NCBI RefSeq assembly: GCF_000426285.1
Contig: NZ_AUFB01000023.1
Coordinates: 1 to 64,000, forward strand
Direction: 5' to 3'
From: Rhizobium leucaenae USDA 9039
Lineage (GTDB): Bacteria; Pseudomonadota; Alphaproteobacteria; Rhizobiales; Rhizobiaceae
DNA: 64,000 nt
How positions within the stretch are numbered: position 1 is the first letter of the stretch; every line of letters starts with the position of its first letter. Positions 1-7,572 of this stretch are shown piece by piece. The notes under the pieces are model-generated. The model was not told where the DNA came from, did no database searches, and was given only the letters and a program-made list of their open reading frames with translations. The position numbers and the translations under genes were made by a program.

Positions 1-723
1 AAGACCGCACAGGTCGCAGCGCTGAAGTCGACTCAGATCGCAGCCCTCTCCACCGATCAGGCTGCCGCTCTGACTTCGACGCAGATCGGTGCTCTGACGG
101 CGACCGAAGTCGGCGCCCTCTCCACGGCTGACATCGCGACCTTCTCCACCGACGAGATTGCCGCTCTTTCCACCTCGGCGCTGTCCGGTCTGTCTTCCGA
201 TAAGGTCGCAGCCCTCTCCACAGACCAGGTTGCTGCCCTGAAGACTGCTCAGATCGCCAAGCTCAGCACCGCTCAGATCGGCGCTCTGTCGACCGATCAG
301 GCCAAGGTCCTGACCACCGATCAGGTCAGCGCTCTGACAAGCTCGCAGATCGGCGCTCTTTCCACTGACGACGTCGCCGCTCTCTCCACCGATCAGAGCG
401 GTGTGCTGAAGACCGGCCAGGTTGCCGCACTGAGCTCCGCGCAGGTCACAGCCCTCTCCACTGATCAGGTGGCGGCTCTCACGAGCTCGCAGATCGGTGC
501 CCTGACGGCAACTGAAGTCGGCGCTCTCTCCACCGCTGACATCGCGACCTTCTCGACCGACGAGATCGCCGCAATCAGCACGGCGGGTCTGGGTGGATTG
601 TCCACGGATGACATCGCGTCGCTCTCCAGCGCCCAACTCTACGCTTTCACCACCACACAGGTGCAGGCACTGGATGAAGGCCAAGTCGCGGCGGTCGTCT
701 CCGCCTACGCGGCCTACAACTAA
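1..723 (+). CDS. C-terminal part of an octapeptide-repeat protein (5' end outside window)
   Basis: The frame is open from base 1 to a TAA at 721-723, so only the last 240 residues are present. The whole visible part is a tandem 8-residue repeat, about 29 units, of the form [IVA]-x-A-L-[ST]-[ST]-x-[QDE], for example VAALSTDQ and IGALTSSQ. The array decays near the end and stops at AAYN. There is no cysteine, no aromatic core and no visible enzyme motif. Nearly every unit carries a Ser/Thr pair, which matters because an O-GlcNAc-transferase-like gene follows 330 bp downstream. Such repeat proteins in rhizobia are usually called hypothetical or adhesin-like; a surface role is inference. Two GC-rich hairpins follow the stop codon. 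Confidence 0.85.
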   Translation, partial: KTAQVAALKSTQIAALSTDQAAALTSTQIGALTATEVGALSTADIATFSTDEIAALSTSALSGLSSDKVAALSTDQVAALKTAQIAKLSTAQIGALSTDQAKVLTTDQVSALTSSQIGALSTDDVAALSTDQSGVLKTGQVAALSSAQVTALSTDQVAALTSSQIGALTATEVGALSTADIATFSTDEIAAISTAGLGGLSTDDIASLSSAQLYAFTTTQVQALDEGQVAAVVSAYAAYN

Positions 724-734
724 AATCTGACGGA

Positions 735-804
735 TTGCGGCGCGGTTTCATCCGCGCCGCAAAGGACTTCGGCGTCGCGCGAGACATTGCGCGACGCTTT
801 CTTT
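735..804 (+). terminator. Tandem hairpins ending the repeat-protein gene
   Basis: The first hairpin has perfect 11-bp arms at 735-745 and 752-762. The second has 9-bp arms GCGTCGCGC at 772-780 and GCGCGACGC at 789-797, followed by TTTCTTT, the normal form of an intrinsic terminator. The rest of the 724-1050 gap holds a small palindrome GAATCGC-TT-GCGATTC near 820-835 but no convincing gene. Confidence 0.7.
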
Positions 805-1050
805 GTGAAACGCAATTTGGAATCGCTTGCGATTCGACCGCCATGAACTCTGGATAGGCGGCAGAGGGTCCACCACCCTCTTTTTTGAGAGGCCGGGGCG
901 TCTCATGGTCGAAAGATGCCACGCCCCCACCCGGACGCCTGCCGCTGAAAAACAACCAGTCCGACGCAAGGTAGCTGCGCTAGAAGGTGTGACGCTTTCG
1001 CTCGTCAGTTCACACCCTCGGCCCTAAGGCCGTCTTGTCGCAGGATGCCC

Positions 1051-3099
1051 ATGACCGTCAATATTGCATCTGTCTCGACCCCAGTCTCGCCGCTCGTCAG
1101 CGCATCGGAAAGGGCCCGGAACCAGCAACTGCCGCTTGGCGAGTTGTTTCAGATCGCTGAAGTTTTGAATGGCATAGGAAAGCAGCCGCAAGCGATTGAA
1201 CTTTACAAGATCTGGATCGCGTTCAACGACACTAATCCTTTGTTGCATCTCGCTTATTTCAACTATGCGGTCGCCGCCAACCAATCTGGCGATGCTGCGG
1301 GTGCGATCCACGCGCTGCGAGCCTGTTTAAAGCTGTCTCCGCAGTTCGGGCCGGCGCACATCAATCTCGGTCGCATGCTGGAAGATAGCGGCCTTCACAG
1401 CCGCGCCGTCGAACAATGGCGAGATTTCGCCAAAGTGACCTCCGAAATCACGGCCGAAAAGATTGGCTATCGCCTTATGGCCCTCCAGCACATTGGTCGC
1501 GTTCTCGAAGCCGTCGGCTCGCTGGAAGAGGCGGAAGCAGCTTTGTGGCAAGCGATTGAGCTGCAGCCAAGCAAAACCGAGGCGGGACAGCATTGGACCT
1601 CGTTGCGGCAGCATCAGTGCAAATGGCCAACTTTGGTCACCTCCGAGCACGTCACAGCCCGGAACTTGTTGGATGCGATGTCGCCGTTGATTCTCGGCTG
1701 CTACACCGACGATCCCCTGTTTCAGCTCGCCAAGGCCTATCGCTATCACAAATCTCTGATCGGGCGGCCCGATCTCCGTGACTTCCCGCGCCTGGCGCCA
1801 AAGCAGAAATCGGGAACCGGGGAGCGTTTGCGCGTCGGCTATGTTTCATCGGATCTCCGCGATCACGCGGTCGGTTTTGCACTCAGGGAAGTCCTGGAGT
1901 TGCATGACAAGAGCAGCGTCGAGGTCTTCGCTTACTATTGCGGCGAGCCGCGATCCAACGACGCGACGCAAACGCGGATCAAGAGCGCGGTGGATTGCTG
2001 GCGGGAAATCTCCAAGCTCAGCGATATCGACGCGGCGAAGCAAATCCGCGCTGACGAGATCGACATTCTCGTCGATGTCAACGGGTACACCAAACATGCG
2101 CGGGCGAAGCTTTTCGCCTATCGGCCGGCGCCGGTCATCGTCAATTTCTGCGGCTATCCCGGCACGACAGCCAGCCCGTTTCATCAATACATGATCGCGG
2201 ACGAGCACATCATCCCGCCGGAAAACGAAATCTATTATACGGAAAAGGTGCTGCGGATTGCCTGCAACCAGCCCATCGACCGCAAACGGCAGATCGCCGC
2301 TCGGCCGACCCGCGCGGACGCCGGCCTGCCGGAGGACGCCTTCGTTTACGCCTGCCTCAACGGAATGCAGAAGATCACCGCCAACTGCTTTGCCCGCTGG
2401 ATGCAGATCCTTTCCGCGACACCGGGCAGCGTGTTGTGGCTGCTTGCCGAGGCCGAGGACGTCAACCAGCGCCTGCGCCAGATGGCCGCGCAAAACGGCG
2501 TAGCGCCCGAGCGCCTCATCTTCGCATCCAAGGCAGCCAATCCAAACCATCTCGCGCGAATGGCGCTGGCCGACCTCTTCCTGGATACCTTCCCTTATGG
2601 GGCGCATTCCACGGCGGCCGATGCCATCACCGTCGGGCTGCCGGTACTGACCATGCCAGGAAAAAGCTTCGCCTCGCGCTTCTGCAGCAGCATCGTCGCG
2701 GCCGCTGGCGTTCCGGAGCTGATCTGCGGCGGACCGGAGGACTATGTAAGCCGGGCCATCGCCTTTGCGCATGATCGCGAAAGCCTCGCGGCCATCAGGG
2801 ACTCCTTGCAGCGCCAGCGTGAGAGCAGTGCGTTGCGCGATATCCCAGGCCTCGCACGGCGCCTCGAGCAGCTCTTCTGGCAGATGCAGGGCGAAATCGA
2901 GCGCGGGGAAACGCCGACGCCCGACCTGGGCAATCTCGATGTCTATTATGAGATCGGCGCCGAAATCGTTCTGGAGAATATCGAATTCGAGGACGATCGA
3001 GCCTACCGGCAGCGCTATCTCCAGAAACTGGCCCAATGGAACGATTACGCGCCGCTTGTGCGCGACAGCCGTTTGTTGAACGAGCCGGCGTCACTTTGA
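1051..3099 (+). CDS. GT41 (O-GlcNAc transferase/SPINDLY-type) glycosyltransferase with N-terminal TPR region
   Basis: Residues ~25-190 form a helical TPR-like region (for example PQAIELYKIW and FGPAHINLGRMLEDSG). From about residue 265 the catalytic half of the OGT/SPINDLY family follows: LRVGYVSSDLRDHAVG, DILVDVNGYTKHAR, NFCGYPGTTAS, then LFLDTFPYGAHSTAADA with GLPVLTMPGKSFASR, the usual UDP-sugar-binding signature. The family transfers a sugar to Ser/Thr of cytosolic proteins. ATG 1051 is chosen over 1045 because AGGA sits 5 nt upstream of it. The gene lies between a Ser/Thr-rich repeat protein and, 39 bp downstream, a second putative glycosyltransferase. Its family is clear; its sugar donor and target are not visible. 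Confidence 0.9.
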   Translation: MTVNIASVSTPVSPLVSASERARNQQLPLGELFQIAEVLNGIGKQPQAIELYKIWIAFNDTNPLLHLAYFNYAVAANQSGDAAGAIHALRACLKLSPQFGPAHINLGRMLEDSGLHSRAVEQWRDFAKVTSEITAEKIGYRLMALQHIGRVLEAVGSLEEAEAALWQAIELQPSKTEAGQHWTSLRQHQCKWPTLVTSEHVTARNLLDAMSPLILGCYTDDPLFQLAKAYRYHKSLIGRPDLRDFPRLAPKQKSGTGERLRVGYVSSDLRDHAVGFALREVLELHDKSSVEVFAYYCGEPRSNDATQTRIKSAVDCWREISKLSDIDAAKQIRADEIDILVDVNGYTKHARAKLFAYRPAPVIVNFCGYPGTTASPFHQYMIADEHIIPPENEIYYTEKVLRIACNQPIDRKRQIAARPTRADAGLPEDAFVYACLNGMQKITANCFARWMQILSATPGSVLWLLAEAEDVNQRLRQMAAQNGVAPERLIFASKAANPNHLARMALADLFLDTFPYGAHSTAADAITVGLPVLTMPGKSFASRFCSSIVAAAGVPELICGGPEDYVSRAIAFAHDRESLAAIRDSLQRQRESSALRDIPGLARRLEQLFWQMQGEIERGETPTPDLGNLDVYYEIGAEIVLENIEFEDDRAYRQRYLQKLAQWNDYAPLVRDSRLLNEPASL

Positions 3100-3138
3100 A
3101 GTTGAATTGCGGCAGCGGCTGCGAGCGAAGAGGGTATT

Positions 3139-4389
3139 ATGACTCCTGTTATACTTGTGACATTCGCCGGGCGGCAGAAGCGAATGGAGATTTTGACCAA
3201 ATACATCCGCAAGGCCATCGATGACGGGATCATTGATGAATGGCACATATGGGATTTCACGCGTTCCTCTGAAGATAACGAGTGGGTCACGCGCGAATTC
3301 GGCCCGGCGCGATATATGGGGTCTGAAGCACCCTATCAGCTAAAGGGAGCGGTCACGGCGCGTTCCTCGTTCCGAACGAATGCGAAAATAGACCACGATC
3401 TTCATATCGCCGTTCTCCCGAATGGTGAGGATGATACCTGTTACGAAATCGTCGTCGGTGGCTGGGTCAACACACACTCCGTTCTTCGCAGCATCAAACG
3501 TAGCGACCTGAATAATTTCGCAAGCAGGGGCGAAGCGACGACCATCTGGAGTAAATCCACTCCCGGCGTTCTGTCGCCAAGCCTGCCCAACCAGGTCGTC
3601 CTCAGCATCGACTCGGCCGGTGCTCCCGCTGTTCAGGTCAATGGCGTGACCATCGGCAAGTGGCCGGAATTGAACTTGGGTTCCGGCGCATCGGTCATGG
3701 TCCGCGGCGGATGGGGCGCTGACTTGGAACTTTGCGATGTAAACGCCCCCGTGCGGCGTTATGTCGGAAATCCCAATGAAAAACTGCCCTATTGGCAGGC
3801 TTATGACTACTACGCGAAACGGCTGGAGAGGTTTTCCAGCGCGGTATTTCTGAAGTGCGACGACGACATCGTCTATGTGGATCTGGAAAAGCTCAACGAA
3901 TTCATCGAGTTTAGAAGGACCAACCCGAATTACTTCGTCGTCTCGGCAAATGTCGTGAACAATGGTGTGTGCGCCTATTTCCAACAATTAGGCGGAGCGC
4001 TTCCCGACGAGTTGGGCCATTTTGAACGTCCCCCGGGAGGATTCGGAGGAAGTTTGTGGCAAAGCGCTGAGCGCGCAACTCAGCTTCACGACTTCTTCCT
4101 GGAAAAGAATGACAAGTATCTGCCTTTGCCGAACAAGGTCATCGAATGGACGGAGCGCCAATCGATCAACTTCATATCCTGGCTCGGAAAAGACCTGCTG
4201 CATATGGCTCTTCCGAAAGGCGACGATGAATACGCCCTGACGGTCGATCTGCCGACCTTCCTCGATCGGCCCACCGCGATCTACGCGGATTTTACCGTCA
4301 GCCATCTAAGCTTCGGGCCGCAAGAACACGGGTTGGATGTGGACCGCTTGATCAATGCCTATGAAGCACTGAGCTCTTCACGCCTTTAA
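3139..4389 (+). CDS. Putative glycosyltransferase with an internal FA (farnesoic acid O-methyltransferase-like) domain
   Basis: 416 residues. The N-terminus (VILVTFAGRQKRMEILTKYI) looks like the first beta-alpha unit of a GT-A nucleotide-sugar fold. Residues ~74-202 interrupt it and resemble the FA domain (PF12248), with DLHIAVLPNG, CYEIVVGGWVNTHSVLR and VMVRGGWGADLELCDV. The GT part then resumes with VFLKCDDDIVYVDL, where DDD 241-243 looks like the metal-binding DxD motif. The FA domain is usually treated as a binding module, not a methyltransferase. It starts 39 bp after the GT41 gene, with a GAGG-type ribosome site, so the two are probably co-transcribed. The domain calls rest on motif reading; the substrate is unknown. 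Confidence 0.65.
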   Translation: MTPVILVTFAGRQKRMEILTKYIRKAIDDGIIDEWHIWDFTRSSEDNEWVTREFGPARYMGSEAPYQLKGAVTARSSFRTNAKIDHDLHIAVLPNGEDDTCYEIVVGGWVNTHSVLRSIKRSDLNNFASRGEATTIWSKSTPGVLSPSLPNQVVLSIDSAGAPAVQVNGVTIGKWPELNLGSGASVMVRGGWGADLELCDVNAPVRRYVGNPNEKLPYWQAYDYYAKRLERFSSAVFLKCDDDIVYVDLEKLNEFIEFRRTNPNYFVVSANVVNNGVCAYFQQLGGALPDELGHFERPPGGFGGSLWQSAERATQLHDFFLEKNDKYLPLPNKVIEWTERQSINFISWLGKDLLHMALPKGDDEYALTVDLPTFLDRPTAIYADFTVSHLSFGPQEHGLDVDRLINAYEALSSSRL

Positions 4390-5106
4390 TCCGCCGAACT
4401 GTAAGCCCGACAATTGCCCCGATAGCGGCGCGCGTTTCCTATCGACTCGCGCGTTACGGGCTGCCCTCTGTCAGCCGCGTTGCCTTTAGCGAATATTCAT
4501 AACCGCAAAGACGAACGAGCCGGCGGTTACGCATACTGCGAGTGTCACGTAGTAATCCATAATGGCATCCCCTTTCCGCACCAACGCGGCAAGGAGTCAT
4601 AATGTTCACAAAAAAGACGCAAGAATGAACGGGGCGTGCACTTTTTCTGTCGCCCGGACTCATGGCGTTATCGTGAAGCACTATGCGGCTAGCGGAGCCT
4701 GAAGCTATTCCAATTCGAATCTCTTGCCTTGGCAAGGATAAGCCGGCCCTCTCGCACGGCGGCAAACAAAGCAAAAATTGCTGCGATCGTTATTAGATCC
4801 CAATGCATCGCTGACCTCGTAAGTCCTGATAAATGTGGCCGAGCATCGGCAACCGTCGCGGCAGGCCCTCTCACAGCATCAAGGCGACATTGCGTTCGCG
4901 GACGGCACTGTCCCGGCAATGCAGCATGAAATTAACCCGCAAACATGAGGCCCACTGCCTGCCGCCAATGCCAATAGCGCCGCGCACGCCGCATCGCCCT
5001 TGCCCAAAAGCGGGCTGACGGGCGTACGCCCTCTTGGACAGCTTGTCTTTCCGCGCCTATCATTGTTGACTTCTGCACAGTCATTACGCGCAGGACGGAG
5101 GAGAAG
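4390..5106. other. Intergenic stretch with one candidate micro-ORF
   Basis: About 717 bp of lower coding character between the FA-domain glycosyltransferase and the next small gene. Apart from the 24-codon hydrophobic ORF on the minus strand at 4486-4560, I see no ORF with a good ribosome site or recognisable product. Base composition is mixed, without the strong third-position GC of neighbouring genes. Confidence 0.6.
4486..4560 (-). CDS. Candidate 24-residue single-pass membrane micro-protein
   Basis: ATG at 4560-4558 to TAA at 4488-4486. The product is MDYYVTLAVCVTAGSFVFAV followed by MNIR: about 18 hydrophobic residues bounded by an acidic N-terminus and a basic C-terminus, the usual form of a tiny inner-membrane protein. 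An AAAGGGG stretch lies about 8 nt before the start. A second tiny hydrophobic ORF lies 1.2 kb away at 5742-5828 with a similar hydrophobic pattern. Function unknown; chance is not excluded at this length. Confidence 0.35.
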   Translation of the reverse strand: MDYYVTLAVCVTAGSFVFAVMNIR

Positions 5107-5337
5107 ATGGGTACATCGCTTGTCGAACGTTTGGCAGACTGCGTCGGGCAGATCGAGGAATTCTCGCAGCGTATCTCTCGCATTCAGGCCGGTGAGATCC
5201 AGCACCAAGCTAGATTTGGTGACGGCCCTTGGGAGGACATAACGGCAATAGTCCTCACCCACTATGAGGACATGCTGGAGAACTACAAATATTTTGCCGA
5301 GGATTTGAGACACCGTATTGATGACGGTGAAAGCTGA
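5107..5337 (+). CDS. Small hypothetical protein, 76 aa
   Basis: Starts at an ATG preceded by a strong ribosome site (GGAGGAGAAG). The product is acidic and probably helical: an amphipathic N-terminal helix (LVERLADCVGQIEEFSQRIS), then a segment containing WEDITAIVLTHYEDML and a charged end. There is no signal peptide or membrane segment. I do not recognise the family. The only same-strand signal nearby is a strong terminator about 200 bp downstream, which seems to belong to a separate small transcript. Confidence 0.6.
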   Translation: MGTSLVERLADCVGQIEEFSQRISRIQAGEIQHQARFGDGPWEDITAIVLTHYEDMLENYKYFAEDLRHRIDDGES

Positions 5338-5482
5338 GTTAGCCAATTGCCGTCGGCATGAAAGATCTCAGCAGGCGGGGCTCGCTTACGCTGTTGCGAT
5401 CGCAACAAGTCTTTTGGGCCACCGCAGAAACAAAAAGTTACCCAAACTGGCCGAACAGAGGTTTTTGAATCCGCTTTCGCCT

Positions 5483-5510
5483 TTGATATAGAATTTGCAT
5501 ATTCTAATAT
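5483..5510 (+). promoter_or_regulatory. Sigma70-like promoter for a short RNA
   Basis: TTGATA at 5483-5488 and TAATAT at 5505-5510 are separated by 16 bp in an AT-rich island. No ORF follows directly; instead a strong terminator ends about 60 nt downstream. Confidence 0.5.
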
Positions 5511-5515
5511 AACAG

Positions 5516-5569
5516 TTCTGCCATATTTCCTCCCCCCGCTGAAACTCAAGTAGGCGGGGGCTTTTTTTT
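5516..5569 (+). ncRNA. Predicted short sRNA with CCUCC-type anti-Shine-Dalgarno motif
   Basis: The transcript would begin about 7 nt after the TAATAT box and end at the U-tract near 5569, roughly 54 nt long. It contains TTTCCTCCCCCCGC, complementary to ribosome-binding sites, whose CCCCCGC is also the 5' arm of the terminator stem. Rhizobia carry several short sRNAs with exposed CCUCC motifs that repress translation by pairing with Shine-Dalgarno sequences. Membership of such a family is inference from the motif and architecture. Confidence 0.5.
5533..5569 (+). terminator. Strong Rho-independent terminator
   Basis: Arms CCCCCGC (5533-5539) and GCGGGGG (5554-5560) close a 14-nt loop and are followed by C and eight Ts (5562-5569). 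It is too strong and too far (about 200 bp) from the preceding gene to be an obvious gene end. Confidence 0.8.
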
Positions 5570-5741
5570 GAGCCAACTTGGTTTCGGGCGGAGGCTGAAT
5601 AAACAAAGGCACGAAGTCGTCCCACTCCCGGTCGCCGAGGTGAACTCACGCTACGTCACGCTATCTGTCACGCGACATCCCGCTTTCAGTGCAGTACTGA
5701 GCCTCAGACGTTCAGTTTGAGGCAAACATTTGGGGAGCGAG

Positions 5742-5828
5742 ATGATATCGACTTCGATTTTGACTGCTTTGACGGTGTGCGCAGGCATAACTACCGTGGC
5801 GCTGATGGTGGCGCAGCTTCTGCATTAA
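5742..5828 (+). CDS. Candidate 28-residue hydrophobic micro-protein
   Basis: ATG 5742 to TAA 5826-5828, with a good ribosome site (GGGGAG, 5 nt before the ATG). The product begins MISTSILTALTVCAGITTVA and continues LMVAQLLH, a single hydrophobic span with almost no charge, consistent with a tiny membrane protein. The LTVCAG segment recalls LAVCVTAG in the minus-strand micro-ORF at 4486-4560. The strong ribosome site makes translation plausible. No function can be assigned. Confidence 0.45.
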   Translation: MISTSILTALTVCAGITTVALMVAQLLH

Positions 5829-5947
5829 GCTGAGAGACTTGAGAGCCGCCTGCACGACAGGCGAAATCTCCCGCATCGAAAATTTAGTTTGCACCGCCAG
5901 AACTTGTGCGATGCTGGCTCCGGCTCATCGCTGAAGAGGGCCTTAAG

Positions 5948-6445
5948 ATGGACATGCAATCCGCCGAACCGAGATCGCCTGAGCCGATACTGAATGAAGA
6001 CCTGTCTCTCTTCGCGACGGCGTCTTTTGCAAAGCTGACGGACGTATTCAACAGAACCGCAGTCGCTTCACTTTATCGCGACAGACTTCTGCTGTTGGTT
6101 TTAGCCCAGGGCGGTGCGTTACATTTCGCAAATGGCGTTAACGGCCTGAAGGATATCGACATATGGGCCTTCTTTGCCAACGGGCCTGATCGCCCATTCC
6201 CGCATCGAGCCCGGTGGACAACGGATTTTGGTCCTTCCAAGTTTGGGAAAAGCCCGGACGAAGCTGGCTTCACAGGTAGGCGCATCGACATTCTCGGAAG
6301 ATCGATCGATGTCGGCATCAACGAGCCGCCTGAGGAAAGTGTCAAACGATGGCTAAGTGGCTGGAGCAAATCCGCCATTGCGCTTCGCAAAAAACCGATG
6401 TTCATAATCGCACCGCCAGAAAAGCTTGGACTGCGAATAAATTGA
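5948..6445 (+). CDS. Hypothetical protein, nucleotidyltransferase-like core (tentative)
   Basis: 165 residues from ATG 5948, chosen over the upstream ATG at 5906 because GAAGAGGG precedes it and no ribosome site precedes 5906. The central segment GGALHFANG followed by GLKDIDIWAFF resembles the G-S/A...DxD core of a minimal nucleotidyltransferase fold, with D-I-D as possible metal ligands. The rest (FTGRRIDILGRSIDVGINEP, then a basic tail) is not diagnostic. No signal peptide. Neighbours are unrelated small genes, so context gives no help. Existence of the gene is fairly likely; the fold is a guess. Confidence 0.55.
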   Translation: MDMQSAEPRSPEPILNEDLSLFATASFAKLTDVFNRTAVASLYRDRLLLLVLAQGGALHFANGVNGLKDIDIWAFFANGPDRPFPHRARWTTDFGPSKFGKSPDEAGFTGRRIDILGRSIDVGINEPPEESVKRWLSGWSKSAIALRKKPMFIIAPPEKLGLRIN

Positions 6446-6662
6446 GCCGAGTATCGTCGAGATCGTCATCTTCTGAACGGCACCCGCTCGCAGTACATTG
6501 AACGCAAATCAAGCCGCTGGGTCGGACAATCGACCATATTGATCCGAGCTGAAATATTTTGACAGACATAAGGAGTTGGGCTTTTCATGGGGCGCAAGCC
6601 TCCGGCACGCGGCCGCCTTCCGCGTCCCAAGGATCAAATAGTTCTCGCGCATAGGCGACGTG

Positions 6663-6992
6663 ATGCGAACTTGCACCGCAATTTTCAGAGCGGCTTTGAT
6701 CTTGGCGCCGGCTTATTGCGGGGCGGCAAATACCCCGTGCAGCGGCCACAAGGGCGGTATAGATCACTGCCAGGGATCGACCTTCATCTGCAATGACGGA
6801 TCTGTAAGCGCCAGCAAGCAATCATGCGAGGCCTATATGGGCGGCGTGTCCCTTCTCGGTTCAGCACCTGCGGAAATGGAACCAACGACATCAACAGATT
6901 GCTCCTGCCGAGGCGGATCGTATTGCGTCGGACCACGCGGCGGCCACTACTGCCTTACCGATGGCGGCCAAAAGAGCTATCTTCGCAAATGA
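6663..6992 (+). CDS. Secreted cysteine-rich small protein
   Basis: 109 residues from ATG 6663 (a GTG lies just before). The N-terminus is a signal peptide (RTCTAIFRAALILAPAYCGA). The mature part has spaced cysteines: NTPCSGHKGGIDHCQG, FICNDGSVSASKQSC, then DCSCRGGSYCVGPRGGHYC and a basic end. This looks like a recurring family of small proteobacterial periplasmic proteins ending in a CRGG-YC-GPRGG-YC block, probably disulfide-bonded. I know no function for it. It ends 22 bp before the next small gene and may share its transcript. Confidence 0.6.
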   Translation: MRTCTAIFRAALILAPAYCGAANTPCSGHKGGIDHCQGSTFICNDGSVSASKQSCEAYMGGVSLLGSAPAEMEPTTSTDCSCRGGSYCVGPRGGHYCLTDGGQKSYLRK

Positions 6993-7014
6993 TGCTTGCC
7001 GAATGGAGGATGCC

Positions 7015-7230
7015 ATGGATTTGCACGAACGTCGCAAGAGCTACGAGCAGAAGATTGCCGAGCATCAAGAACAACTTCAGTCGATGGAAGAAAAGGACAT
7101 CCGTCATTTTCGCCAGGAGGGAAACGGGCCTCTTGCAGAGATAACCGAGGAGATCAAGGCGGAATACCGCCGACACATCGAAACCTATGCTGCCCTGATT
7201 GCGCAGATCGATGCGATGTTGGGGGTTTGA
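7015..7230 (+). CDS. Small coiled-coil hypothetical protein, 71 aa
   Basis: ATG 7015 has GGAGG 5 nt upstream, which decides the start over the in-frame ATG at 6961. The product is highly charged and helical (LHERRKSYEQKIAEHQEQLQ, then EITEEIKAEYRRHIETYAAL), with a heptad-like pattern and no signal peptide or membrane span. It follows the cysteine-rich secreted protein by 22 bp. I do not recognise it. Confidence 0.55.
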   Translation: MDLHERRKSYEQKIAEHQEQLQSMEEKDIRHFRQEGNGPLAEITEEIKAEYRRHIETYAALIAQIDAMLGV

Positions 7231-7329
7231 AAGCGGCGTCCGCGAACTGAATTTGCGCGAACCGAGATGTCACCCATGTCTTAGGTACAATCTGTTACCT
7301 ATGTCTCCGGTATGGACAAAAGAAATTTG

Positions 7330-7406
7330 TGGTAGCGGAGGAGGGATTTGAACCCCCGACACAAGGATTATGATTCCTCTGCTCTGACCTACTGAGCTAC
7401 TCCGCC
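7330..7406 (-). tRNA. tRNA-Met (CAT), probably elongator
   Basis: Read on the minus strand, the gene folds as a complete cloverleaf: acceptor GGCGGAG paired with CTCCGCT (G1-U72 wobble), D-arm beginning GCTCAGTAGG, anticodon loop ATCATAA with anticodon CAT, T-arm with TTCAAAT, and encoded CCA at 7332-7330. CAT can also be tRNA-Ile2 (lysidine), but I judge elongator Met more likely from the overall sequence. The tRNA-modifying gene mnmA follows on the same strand. Confidence 0.85.
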
Positions 7407-7572
7407 ACATCCGCGCACAATCTCTCAGATTATGCACAAGAGCCAAACGAAACCGGCGCTCGAAGAGCGATGGCTCGTCGGTTGAGCGGCTTATAAGGTG
7501 CGGTTCGGCTTTGTGTCAAGCGGATGATTTGGAAAAATCAATGCTTTCCCCTGCCCGGCGCACCGCCCGCCT

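Larger units (their letters stand above)
5338..5741. other. Gene-poor gap containing a predicted sRNA
   Basis: About 400 bp with no convincing protein-coding gene. It holds the promoter-like and terminator elements at 5483-5569 listed separately. The remainder, including 5571-5741, shows no recognisable feature apart from the ribosome site of the tiny ORF at 5742. Confidence 0.5.

Noticed and set aside
1..723. CRISPR array
   Set aside because: Repeats are coding, about 24 bp per unit with no spacers, and keep frame to a stop codon.
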